64,000 nucleotides of DNA from an uncultured Pseudoflavonifractor sp. (lineage in GTDB: Bacteria; Bacillota; Clostridia; Oscillospirales; Oscillospiraceae): the NCBI RefSeq assembly GCF_944387275.1, contig NZ_CALXEG010000011.1, positions 1 through 64,000 on the forward strand, read 5' to 3'. The position numbers and the translations under genes were made by a program. Shown in pieces: positions 54,147 through 62,975 of this stretch; the first letter of the stretch is position 1; each line of letters opens with the position of its first letter. Under the pieces are notes generated by a model that saw only the letters and a list, made by a program, of their open reading frames with translations, was not told the origin of the DNA and did no database searches.

Positions 54147-54550
54147 TGCCATGTGATATGAGTTTTTACAGAGTATCCATGCAAATATTTCTTCTGACCA
54201 CCCGCTCGGGTTAAGGCCATACGGACAGCCGGGTCAACTGCCGAAGGCAACTGAAATGTTGCCATTATTGATTGAGTTAAAAGCTCAATTTTATAAGTTG
54301 GTTCTATCAGGTACCGCCGCGTGATTCCGCGCATCAACTTGTAAAACGGTCAATAAGAGTAGTAAAAGTAAGTATTTGCTATATAGACTCTGTATGAAGC
54401 TGTATCAACCGACTTCTCAGGACTCAGCGGGGCTTTTCCGCCTGTTTGGCAGCGGTCCTCTCTTGCGTCGCGCTGTGGACTGGATGGTTTGGCTTTATGA
54501 AAAAGGACTGTTTTACAGGTAATGTGGTTTATCACATTACCTGTTTTTCT
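54147..54550 (+). ncRNA. Structured non-coding RNA inside the element (raiA-motif candidate)
   Basis: A promoter, no ORF, and a terminator delimit about 400 bases. The part 54195-54352 is highly structured: a closing stem TGACC/GGTCA, hairpin GGCAAC-tgaaat-GTTGCC, hairpin ATTGAG-ttaaaa-CTCAAT, and a stem AAGTTG/CAACTT enclosing GGTACCGCCGCG and CGCG-tgattc-CGCG. Conserved-looking blocks (GGTTAAGGCCATACGGACAG, GGTACCGCCGCG) recall the raiA-motif RNA of Firmicutes, from memory and unverified. Alternatively it is a long leader of speD. The 3' half (54353-54510) shows no clear fold. Confidence 0.6.
54515..54550 (+). terminator. Intrinsic terminator before speD
   Basis: ACAGGTAATGTG with CACATTACCTGT, perfect 12-bp stem, 6-base loop, then TTTTTCTTTT. 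It separates the RNA from speD or attenuates speD. Confidence 0.88.
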
Positions 54551-54615
54551 TTTCTGCGGCGGACATAGAGGAAGTATCGCAGGCCCTGGCGTGGCCTGGA
54601 CAGGAGTGTTGGGAA

Positions 54616-55374
54616 ATGGGAGAGAAAATGAGGCTTTACGGCTTCAACAATTTGACCAAGGCGCTGAGCTTCAACATCTACGATGTGTGCTACGCCAAGA
54701 CCCCCCGGGAGCAGAAGGACTATATCGCCTATATCGACGAGCAGTACAACTCGGAGCGTCTGACCAATATCCTCACTTCCCTGACCGACATGATCGGGGC
54801 CAAGGTGCTCAACATCGCCAAACAGGACTATGAGCCTCAGGGCGCCTCTGTGACCATTCTCATCGCCGAGGGCTCCATGATCCCGGCGGGCAAGACCCAG
54901 CTGGCCCACCTGGACAAGAGCCATGTGACGGTGCACACCTACCCGGAGTACCACCCGGAGACCTGTCTGGCCACCTTCCGGGTGGATATAGACGTGGCCA
55001 CCTGCGGCGAGATCACGCCTCTGTCCACCCTGGACTACCTGATCGGCTCCTTTGACTCGGATATCATCACCATGGACTACCGGGTCCGGGGCTTCACCCG
55101 GGACGTGAACGGCAAGAAGCTCTTTATGGACCACACGGTCCGTTCCATCCAGGACTATATCGACCCCGCCACCCTCCGCCGCTACGACGCGGTGGACGTA
55201 AACGTATACAGCGCCAACCTCTACCACACCAAGATGATGCTGAAGGATATCAACCTGCAGAACTATCTGTTCAAGACCGACGTCTATGAGCTTCCTCCCC
55301 AGGTGCGGCTTGAGATTATGGACAACATCCGCCGTGAGATGATTGAGATCTTCAGCGGCCGCAATATCTACTGA
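54616..55374 (+). CDS. speD: S-adenosylmethionine decarboxylase proenzyme, E. coli type
   Basis: Makes decarboxylated SAM, the aminopropyl donor for spermidine. The 252-residue protein resembles E. coli SpeD throughout ([44 protein letters not shown]). Self-cleavage and pyruvoyl formation should occur at Ser102 in [13 protein letters not shown]. The ATG at 54616 follows AGGAG; a second ATG four codons in is possible. No obvious promoter between the terminator at 54550 and the gene, so expression may depend on read-through. Confidence 0.94.
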   Translation: MGEKMRLYGFNNLTKALSFNIYDVCYAKTPREQKDYIAYIDEQYNSERLTNILTSLTDMIGAKVLNIAKQDYEPQGASVTILIAEGSMIPAGKTQLAHLDKSHVTVHTYPEYHPETCLATFRVDIDVATCGEITPLSTLDYLIGSFDSDIITMDYRVRGFTRDVNGKKLFMDHTVRSIQDYIDPATLRRYDAVDVNVYSANLYHTKMMLKDINLQNYLFKTDVYELPPQVRLEIMDNIRREMIEIFSGRNIY

Positions 55375-55389
55375 TAGGAGATGAGAAGC

Positions 55390-56853
55390 ATGCCGGTACT
55401 GGACCAGACCAGCGCGCCCATCTATGAGGCGCTGGAGCGATTCCGCAGCATGCGTGTGGTTCCCTTTGACGTCCCCGGCCACAAGAGGGGCCGGGGCAAC
55501 CCGGAGCTGACCCGCCTGCTGGGTGAGACCTGCGTGAGCATGGACGTCAACTCCATGAAGCCCCTGGACAACCTGTGTCACCCCGTCTCGGTCATCCGGG
55601 ACGCGGAGAAGCTGGCCGCCGACGCCTTTGGCGCGGCTCACGCCTTCCTCATGGTGGGCGGCACCACCAGCGCTGTCCAGAGCATGGTGCTCTCGGCGGT
55701 GAAGGGCGGAGAGAAGATCATCCTGCCCCGGAACGTACACCGCAGCGTCATGGGCGCCATGGTGCTGTGCGGCGCCGTACCCGTGTACGTCAACCCGGAG
55801 TGCGACGACCGCCTGGGCATCCCTCTGGGTATGAAGGTCAGCGAGGTGGAGCGGGCCATCCGGGAAAACCCGGACGCCAAGGCGGTGCTGGTGAACAACC
55901 CCACCTACTACGGCATCTGCTCCGACCTGAAGGCCATTGTGGAGCTGGCCCACGCCCACGGCATGCTCTGCCTGGCCGATGAGGCCCACGGCACCCATTT
56001 CTACTTCCACGAGGACCTGCCCATGTCCGCCATGGAGGCGGGCGCGGACATGGCCGCTGTGTCCATGCACAAGTCGGGCGGCAGCCTGACCCAGAGCAGC
56101 CTGCTGCTCACCGGCCCCAACATGTCCCCCGGCCATGTGCGGCAGATTATCAACCTGACCCAGACCACCAGCGCCTCCTATCTGCTCCTCAGCAGCCTGG
56201 ATATCGCCCGGCGGAATCTGGCCCTCCGGGGCCGGGAGGAATTCGGCCGGGTGATGCAGATGGCGGACTATGCCCGGCAGGAGATCAACGCCATCGGCGG
56301 GTACTACGCCTTCAGCAAGGAGCTCATCAACGGCGACAGTGTGTACGACTTTGACATCACCAAGCTGTCGGTCAACACCCTGAACATCGGCCTGGCCGGT
56401 ATCGAGGTCTACGACCTGCTGCGGGACGAGTACGACATTCAGATCGAATTTGGCGACCTGGGCAACATTCTGGCCTACCTCTCCATCGGCGACCGGCCCC
56501 GGGAGATCGAGCGGCTGGTGAGCTCTCTCAGCGAGGTGCGCCGCCGCTTCGGCAAGAGCAGCAGCGCCGGGCTGATGAAGCAGGAGTACATCGACCCGGA
56601 GGTGGTGGTGTCCCCGCAGAAGGCCTTCTACGCCCCCAAGGAGAGTCTTCCGCTGGAGGAGACTGTGGGCCGGGTGTGCAGCGAGTTCGTCATGTGCTAT
56701 CCCCCCGGAATCCCCATTCTCACCCCGGGTGAGCGCATTACGCAGGATATCATCGCCTACATCCTCTACGCCAAGGAAAAGGGCTGCTCCATGACCGGCC
56801 CGGAGGACCCCAATATCACCTGCCTGAATGTTTTGGACTTAAAGGAGGACTGA
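55390..56853 (+). CDS. speA: Arginine/lysine/ornithine decarboxylase (fold-type I), probable arginine decarboxylase
   Basis: A 487-residue PLP decarboxylase of the short Orn/Lys/Arg (Bacillus SpeA/YaaO-like) group. The PLP lysine is K228 in VSMHKSGGS; DEAHGTHF near 198 contacts the cofactor, and VPGHKRG is the N-terminal family motif. The neighbouring agmatinase gene indicates arginine as substrate. ATG 55390 is preferred over 55381 because AGGAG ends 9 bases before it. Part of a tightly spaced polyamine operon. Confidence 0.88.
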   Translation: MPVLDQTSAPIYEALERFRSMRVVPFDVPGHKRGRGNPELTRLLGETCVSMDVNSMKPLDNLCHPVSVIRDAEKLAADAFGAAHAFLMVGGTTSAVQSMVLSAVKGGEKIILPRNVHRSVMGAMVLCGAVPVYVNPECDDRLGIPLGMKVSEVERAIRENPDAKAVLVNNPTYYGICSDLKAIVELAHAHGMLCLADEAHGTHFYFHEDLPMSAMEAGADMAAVSMHKSGGSLTQSSLLLTGPNMSPGHVRQIINLTQTTSASYLLLSSLDIARRNLALRGREEFGRVMQMADYARQEINAIGGYYAFSKELINGDSVYDFDITKLSVNTLNIGLAGIEVYDLLRDEYDIQIEFGDLGNILAYLSIGDRPREIERLVSSLSEVRRRFGKSSSAGLMKQEYIDPEVVVSPQKAFYAPKESLPLEETVGRVCSEFVMCYPPGIPILTPGERITQDIIAYILYAKEKGCSMTGPEDPNITCLNVLDLKED

Positions 56854-56857
56854 CGGT

Positions 56858-57718
56858 ATGGAGCTTTGGTTTCGTGAGGCCCACACCCCCAATGTAAAGC
56901 TGTCCATCCGGGTGGACAAGCAGCTCTACAGCGGTCAGAGCGAGTTCCAGCGGATCGACGTGTTCGACTCCCAGGAGTTCGGCCGCTTTCTCACCCTGGA
57001 CGGGTACATGATGCTCACCGAAAAGGACGAGTTCATCTATCACGAGATGATGGTGCACATCCCCATGGCAGTCCACCCCAACATGAAGGACGTGCTGGTC
57101 ATCGGCGGCGGCGACGGCGGCGTGGTACGGGAGCTGTGCCGCTATCCGGAGATTGAGCACATCGACCTGGTGGAGATCGACCCCCAGGTGGTGGAGGTGT
57201 GCAGGCGGTATCTCCCCTTTACAACCTGCTGCCTGGACGACCCCCGGGTATCCATCCACTACGAGGACGGCCTGCGGTATGTCCGCACCCCTGTGGAGCA
57301 GTACGACCTCATCATCGTGGACTCCACCGACCCCTTCGGCCCCGGCGAGGGCCTGTTCACCCGGGAGTTCTACGGCAACTGTTCCAAGGCCCTGCGGCCG
57401 GACGGAATCATGGTCAATCAGCATGAGAGCCCCTTCTACCAGGAGGACGCCATCGCCTGCCAGCGGGCCCACAAGCGGATCGTGGAGTCCTTCCCCATCG
57501 CCAAGGTGTACCAGGCCCACATCCCCACATACCCCTCCGGCCACTGGCTCTTCGGCTTTGCCAGCAAGAAATACCATCCCCTGCGGGACCTGGACGAGGT
57601 CCGCTGGAACGCCCGGAAGCTCAGCTGCAAGTACTACACCACCATGCTGCACAAGGGCGCGTTCTATATCCCCGCCTACGTAGAGGAGCTGCTGAAAAAT
57701 GTTGAATCCGCAGATTGA
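56858..57718 (+). CDS. speE: Spermidine synthase
   Basis: Aminopropyltransferase, 286 residues. N-terminal beta domain (SEFQRIDVFDSQEFGRFLTLDG) and Rossmann domain with VIGGGDGGVVREL near residues 85-97, the VEIDP motif, and the catalytic VDSTDPFGPGEGLF near 151-164. Substrate could be putrescine or agmatine. It starts 4 bases after the decarboxylase and overlaps speB by 20 bases. Confidence 0.94.
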   Translation: MELWFREAHTPNVKLSIRVDKQLYSGQSEFQRIDVFDSQEFGRFLTLDGYMMLTEKDEFIYHEMMVHIPMAVHPNMKDVLVIGGGDGGVVRELCRYPEIEHIDLVEIDPQVVEVCRRYLPFTTCCLDDPRVSIHYEDGLRYVRTPVEQYDLIIVDSTDPFGPGEGLFTREFYGNCSKALRPDGIMVNQHESPFYQEDAIACQRAHKRIVESFPIAKVYQAHIPTYPSGHWLFGFASKKYHPLRDLDEVRWNARKLSCKYYTTMLHKGAFYIPAYVEELLKNVESAD

Positions 57719-58559
57719 CGTATATATGGGCTGCGACTGCCCCTTTGAGCAGGCGGAGACCGTGCTCTTCGGCGCACCCTTTGACTCCACCACCTCCAAC
57801 CGGCCCGGCACCCGCTTCGGCCCCTCCGCCCTGCGGCGGGAGTCCTACGGGCTGGAGCTGTACAGCCCCTATCAGGACAGGGACCTATCCGACTGCGCTG
57901 TGCTGGACAGCGGCGACCTGGAGCTGTCCATGGGCAGCTCCGAGCTGGCTCTGGCCGACATCGAGGCCAGAGCGGAGGAGATCCTCTCCGCCGGCAAGCG
58001 CCCCTTCCTCATCGGCGGCGAGCACCTGGTGACCCTGGGCGCCTTCCGGGCGGTGCACCGGAAATATCCCGACGTGGCCATCATCCACTTCGACGCCCAC
58101 ACCGACCTGCGGGAGGACTATCTGGGCGTGCCCCTGTCCCACGCCTGCGTCATCCGCCGCTGCTGGGAGCTCACCGGAGACGGCAAGATTTTTCAGTTTG
58201 GCATCCGCTCCGGTGACCGGGCGGAGTGGCGCTGGGGCAAGGACCATGTGACCTGCCACCCTTTTGACCTGGAAGGTCTGGAGGACGTGGTGAAGCGGCT
58301 GGGCGACGCCCCGGTCTATTTCACTGTGGACCTGGACGTGATGGACCCGTCGGTGTTCCCCGGCACCGGCACCCCCGAGCCCGGCGGCGTGTCCTTTGAC
58401 GCCCTGCGCCGGGCGGTGACTCTGGTGTGCAGTCGCTGCAACGTGGTGGGCTGCGACGTCAATGAGCTCTGCCCTCCCTTCGACCAGAGCGGCGTGTCCA
58501 ACGCGGTGGCCGCCAAGGTGGTGCGCGAGATGCTGCTGGCCCTCAGCGGCGGAAATTGA
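57699..58559 (+). CDS. speB: Agmatinase / ureohydrolase family protein
   Basis: A 286-residue binuclear manganese ureohydrolase. Metal ligands are seen in GGEHL near residue 107, FDAHTD near 129-134 and DLDVMDPS near 210; SHACVIRR is a typical substrate-loop segment. It converts agmatine to putrescine and urea, or N1-aminopropylagmatine to spermidine if SpeE acts first. It begins within the end of speE. Confidence 0.92.
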   Translation: MLNPQIDVYMGCDCPFEQAETVLFGAPFDSTTSNRPGTRFGPSALRRESYGLELYSPYQDRDLSDCAVLDSGDLELSMGSSELALADIEARAEEILSAGKRPFLIGGEHLVTLGAFRAVHRKYPDVAIIHFDAHTDLREDYLGVPLSHACVIRRCWELTGDGKIFQFGIRSGDRAEWRWGKDHVTCHPFDLEGLEDVVKRLGDAPVYFTVDLDVMDPSVFPGTGTPEPGGVSFDALRRAVTLVCSRCNVVGCDVNELCPPFDQSGVSNAVAAKVVREMLLALSGGN

Positions 58560-58596
58560 ATGTCTGTTATTTTTCAACATACAGGAGGAATGAAAC

Positions 58597-59856
<1,260 letters not shown>

Positions 59857-59859
59857 GCC

Positions 59860-60981
59860 ATGACGGAGCTGCACACCCCCTATTTTCTGGTGGATGAGGA
59901 GCGGCTGGTCCGCAACCTGGAGATCCTGAAGGACGTGGCCCAGCGCTCCGGCGCCAAGATCCTGCTGGCACAGAAGGCCTTCTCCATGTTCGCCTGCTAT
60001 CCCCTGCTGGCACAGTATCTCTCCGGCAGCACGGCCAGCGGCCTCTACGAGGCCCGGCTGGGCAGGGAGCACTTTCCCGGCGAGGTCCACGTGTTCTCCC
60101 CCGCCTACCGGGAGGACGAGTTTGAAGCGCTGCTGGAGTACGCCGACCACTTTGTCTTCAACTCCCCCCGCCAACTGGAGAAGTACGCCCTGCGGGCCAG
60201 AGAAGCGGGCAAGCAGGTGGGCCTGCGTGTCAATCCCGAGTGCTCCACCCAGGAGGGCCACGCCATCTACGATCCCTGCGCCCCCGGCTCCCGGCTGGGC
60301 ACCACCCTGGCCAATTTCAACCCCGACCAGCTGCCTCTGCTGGACGGGCTCCACTTCCACACCCTCTGCGAGCAGAACTCCGACGACCTGGAGACCACGC
60401 TGGACGCCTTTGAGGCCAAGTTCGGCCCCTATCTGAAGGGACTGAAGTGGCTCAATCTGGGCGGCGGACACCACATCACCCGTGCCGACTACGACCGGAA
60501 ACGGCTCATCCGGCTGGTGCGCCGTGTGAAAGACCGCTACGGTGTGGAGGTTTATCTGGAGCCGGGCGAGGCGGTGGTGCTCAACGCCGGATTTCTGGTG
60601 ACCAGCGTGCTGGAGACCCTCCACAACGGTATGGACATCGCCATTCTGGACACCTCCGCCGCCTGCCACATGCCCGACGTACTGGAGATGCCCTACCGGC
60701 CTCCCCTTCAGAACAGCGGGCAGCCCGGCGAGAAGCCCTACACCTACCGTCTGGGCGGCCCAACCTGTCTGGCGGGCGACATCATCGGGGACTACTCCTT
60801 TGACAATCCTCTCCATGAGGGAGACCGGCTGATCTTTGAGGACATGGCCCTGTACACCATGGTCAAGACCAACACCTTCAACGGCATGCCTCTCCCCGCC
60901 ATCGTCTGGCGGGACAAGGACGGTAACCAGCGGGTGGTCCGGCAGTTCGGCTATGAGGACTTCAAGGGTCGGCTCTCCTGA
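59860..60981 (+). CDS. nspC: Carboxynorspermidine decarboxylase
   Basis: A 373-residue fold-type III PLP decarboxylase. The PLP lysine is K39 in LLAQKAFSM; HFHTLCEQNSDDLE, LNLGGGHHITR, EPGEAVVL and DTSAACHMPDVLEMPY are family motifs. It makes spermidine or norspermidine from the carboxy-precursor. It is the last gene of the element; its stop is only 18 bases from the right attachment core, and no terminator precedes the cotJC 3' fragment. Confidence 0.93.
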   Translation: MTELHTPYFLVDEERLVRNLEILKDVAQRSGAKILLAQKAFSMFACYPLLAQYLSGSTASGLYEARLGREHFPGEVHVFSPAYREDEFEALLEYADHFVFNSPRQLEKYALRAREAGKQVGLRVNPECSTQEGHAIYDPCAPGSRLGTTLANFNPDQLPLLDGLHFHTLCEQNSDDLETTLDAFEAKFGPYLKGLKWLNLGGGHHITRADYDRKRLIRLVRRVKDRYGVEVYLEPGEAVVLNAGFLVTSVLETLHNGMDIAILDTSAACHMPDVLEMPYRPPLQNSGQPGEKPYTYRLGGPTCLAGDIIGDYSFDNPLHEGDRLIFEDMALYTMVKTNTFNGMPLPAIVWRDKDGNQRVVRQFGYEDFKGRLS

Positions 60982-60999
60982 AGTTGTTCTTATACAAAC

Positions 61000-61007
61000 G
61001 CAGCAGA
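61000..61007 (+). repeat. Right attachment core GCAGCAGA
   Basis: Second copy of the direct repeat, immediately followed by the rest of cotJC (codons for E-Q-K-A-R-V-T-Y). On the element side CTTATAC (60989-60995) is the inverted partner of GTATAAG at 51997-52003. Confidence 0.85.
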
Positions 61008-61197
61008 GCAGAAGGCACGCGTGACCTACGACAATATTCTGCGCATGTCTGATGACCCTGACGTCAACGACGTGATCCGCTTCCTCCGCGAGCGGGAGAT
61101 CGTCCATTTTCAGCGCTTCGGCGAGGCGATCCGTCTGGCTAAAGAGAAGATGGACCAGAAAAACGTCTACTTCACCAACCCTGCTTTTGATAAATAA
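61000..61197 (+). pseudogene. cotJC: CotJC, detached 3' part
   Basis: Sixty-five codons with no start codon or ribosome binding site, reading AAEQKARVTYDN ... REIVHFQRFGE and ending in TAA at 61195-61197. They complete CotJC from residue 134 to 198 and supply the Mn ligands Glu136 and His169. The spacing of 33 residues between them equals that between Glu148 and His181 of the Lactiplantibacillus plantarum manganese catalase. The reading frame shows no damage, which suggests it is still under selection, as expected if excision restores the gene. Confidence 0.92.
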
Positions 61198-61201
61198 AAA
61201 C

Positions 61202-61233
61202 GGAGGGCCTCCGGCATATGCCGGAGGCCCTCC
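61202..61233 (-). terminator. Terminator of the SLH-fusion gene
   Basis: A perfect 32-base palindrome (16-bp arms, GGAGGGCC...). On the minus strand it is followed by TTTTTA. Confidence 0.8.
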
Positions 61234-61242
61234 CTCTATGCA

Positions 61243-61283
61243 GCAGGCGGCCCGGAACATTCCGGGCCGTCTGCTTGTTTTTT
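61243..61283 (+). terminator. Terminator of the cotJ operon
   Basis: GCAGGCGGCCCGGA with TCCGGGCCGTCTGC, then TTGTTTTTT on the plus strand. The 61198-61284 segment thus holds back-to-back terminators. Confidence 0.85.
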
Positions 61284-61284
61284 G

Positions 61285-62421
61285 TTACAGGGTGGTCAGA
61301 GCCACAAACCGGGTCAGCATGGTCGCAACCTCGGCACGGGTGCTGTTGTCCTGGGGCCGCAGCTGTCCGTTGGCGTCGCCGCCCAGGATGCCGTTGGCGC
61401 AGGCCCACTCCATGGCCTCACGGGCCCAGGCGGAGGTCTGCTCACCGTCCTGGAAGCCTTCCACCTTCCCGGTAGAGGCAACCGCAGGGCTGCCGGCACA
61501 GCGGTAGAGCATCAGGGCCAGGGTCTCCCGGGTAATGGGGGCATCGGGATCAAATCGGCTGGAAGCCGTGCCGCTGGTGATACCCTGCTCCGCCGCCCAA
61601 TCGGCCGCGGCGCTGTACCAGCAGCCCTTGGGCACGTCCTGGAAGCCGCTCGCCCCACCAGGCGCGGGGCTGCCCTCCAGCCGGTGGAGCACGGTGACCA
61701 GCATGGAACGGGTCATGGCCTCATAGGGGGCAAAGTCGCCGTTGCCCACGCCGGAGAACAGCTCACGGCTGGCGACAAACTGGACGGAACCGGCGAACCA
61801 GTCCCCGGTGACCACGTCGGTAAAGGTCTTGTCTGGGTCAAAGTATCGCTCCCGGTAGGCGGACAGGGACGGCCCCAGGCGCTCACCGCCATCCAGGAGG
61901 TACACCTGGGCCCACAGATCAATCAAGCCTTTGGAGGACGGCGTGCCGGTCAGCAGCACCACTTTCTTGATAAACCGGCGGATGCGCTTGGCGGCCTTGA
62001 AACGCTTGCTCTGGGAGTTCTTGAAACTGGTGCTCTCATCAAAGATGACCATATCAAACGGCCAGGCCTGCTGGTAGTAGTCCACCAGCCACTCAAAGTT
62101 CTCCCGGTTGGTCACATAGACATCCGCCGGAGTGTTGAGGGCCTTGATGCGCTTGCTGGCGCTCCCCAGGACGGTGGACACCCGGAGATGCTGGAGATGG
62201 TCCCACTTGGCCGCCTCCTTGCTCCAGGTGGCCTCTGCCACCTTTTTGGGGGCCACCACCAGGGCCTTGGCCACCTGCCAGCGGAAATACTTGAGAATAT
62301 TGACGGCAGAGAGGGTGATGACGGTTTTGCCCAGGCCTGGCCGGAGAAACAGCCCAATGGCCGGGTCCTCCACCACCCGCTGGATGCAGTAGGCTTGGTA
62401 ATTATGCGGGGTGTACTGCAT
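61285..62421 (-). CDS. Chimera: truncated phage helicase fused to S-layer homology repeats
   Basis: A 378-residue open frame made of two unrelated parts. Residues 1-198 are the N-terminal half of a phage SNF2/DEAD-type helicase (LRPGLGKT near 26-33, IFDEST near 127-132, LLTGTP near 156). From residue 199 it changes within FDPDK|TFTDV to three SLH repeats (GDWFAGSVQFVASRELFSGV, then two more) up to the end. The helicase lacks its C-terminal motor domain and the SLH part has no signal peptide, so neither function is likely. This looks like a deletion or insertion junction between a prophage and a surface-protein gene. Confidence 0.85.
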   Translation of the reverse strand: MQYTPHNYQAYCIQRVVEDPAIGLFLRPGLGKTVITLSAVNILKYFRWQVAKALVVAPKKVAEATWSKEAAKWDHLQHLRVSTVLGSASKRIKALNTPADVYVTNRENFEWLVDYYQQAWPFDMVIFDESTSFKNSQSKRFKAAKRIRRFIKKVVLLTGTPSSKGLIDLWAQVYLLDGGERLGPSLSAYRERYFDPDKTFTDVVTGDWFAGSVQFVASRELFSGVGNGDFAPYEAMTRSMLVTVLHRLEGSPAPGGASGFQDVPKGCWYSAAADWAAEQGITSGTASSRFDPDAPITRETLALMLYRCAGSPAVASTGKVEGFQDGEQTSAWAREAMEWACANGILGGDANGQLRPQDNSTRAEVATMLTRFVALTTL

Positions 62422-62707
62422 CGGTGAAAACCTCCCTCAAAAAATCTTTCACGGCATCCAGGCCATAAAGCACCCGGACATCCGCCCCCCGTTTCTCCAT
62501 CTCGCTCCGCTGCCACTTCTGCACCTTGGCCAGCCTCCCAATCTCTGTTTTCAGCTCCACATACACCGTCTTGCCGGTGGGGGTGATGATGATGCGGTCA
62601 GGCACACCAGGATTGCCGGGTGATACAAACTTATAGCATAGGCCGCCATGCTCTTTCACCTTGCGGACAAGGTAGCTTTCTATGCTGCTTTCTCTCATGC
62701 TTTTCAA
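62402..62707 (-). CDS. VRR-NUC domain nuclease
   Basis: A 101-residue stand-alone VRR-NUC (PD-(D/E)xK fold) protein, with ESSIESYLVRKVKEHGG, PGVPDRIII (catalytic Asp) and VYVELKTE (catalytic Glu-x-Lys) motifs. Such proteins are common in phages next to a helicase and are thought to act as structure-specific DNA nucleases. It overlaps the helicase start by 20 bases. ATG at 62707, or 62698 three codons later. Confidence 0.88.
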   Translation of the reverse strand: MKSMRESSIESYLVRKVKEHGGLCYKFVSPGNPGVPDRIIITPTGKTVYVELKTEIGRLAKVQKWQRSEMEKRGADVRVLYGLDAVKDFLREVFTDAVHPA

Positions 62708-62726
62708 CCTCCAATCTGAGGGGGTG

Positions 62727-62970
62727 GAACATTGTCAACATTGATTTCTATACATATACGCATACAGGCGGGATAGAGAGTTTTTTTTCTCTCTATTTCC
62801 TCTATTTCACAATCAATAGAAAATGAATGTTCCAATGTTCCACTTGCCAAAAAATCCAGTGTTTTCAAGGGTTTTGCCCGGAACATTGCCCGGAACATTG
62901 CCCGGAACATGTCCCGGAACATTGGAGGCCGTTTTTTGAATGTTCCACCCAATGTTCCGCTCAATGTTCC
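62727..62970. repeat. Array of GGAACATT / AATGTTCC repeats
   Basis: In an intergenic stretch of 268 bases there are about ten copies of GGAACATT in both orientations: four tandem units of 12 bases (GCCCGGAACATT) at 62876-62923; three AATGTTCC copies with 12-base period at 62939, 62951 and 62963; two at 62826 and 62834; and one at 62727. No credible gene lies here. It may be an iteron-like or operator array of the prophage. Confidence 0.8.
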
Positions 62971-62975
62971 GGGGG

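Noticed and set aside
54300-54350. T-box riboswitch because of the GGTACCGC sequence
   Set aside because: The conserved AGGTGGTACCGCG is not present, no specifier region can be placed, and the downstream gene is not amino-acid or tRNA related.
62876-62970. CRISPR array
   Set aside because: Units are 12 bases with no spacers and occur in both orientations; no cas genes are nearby.
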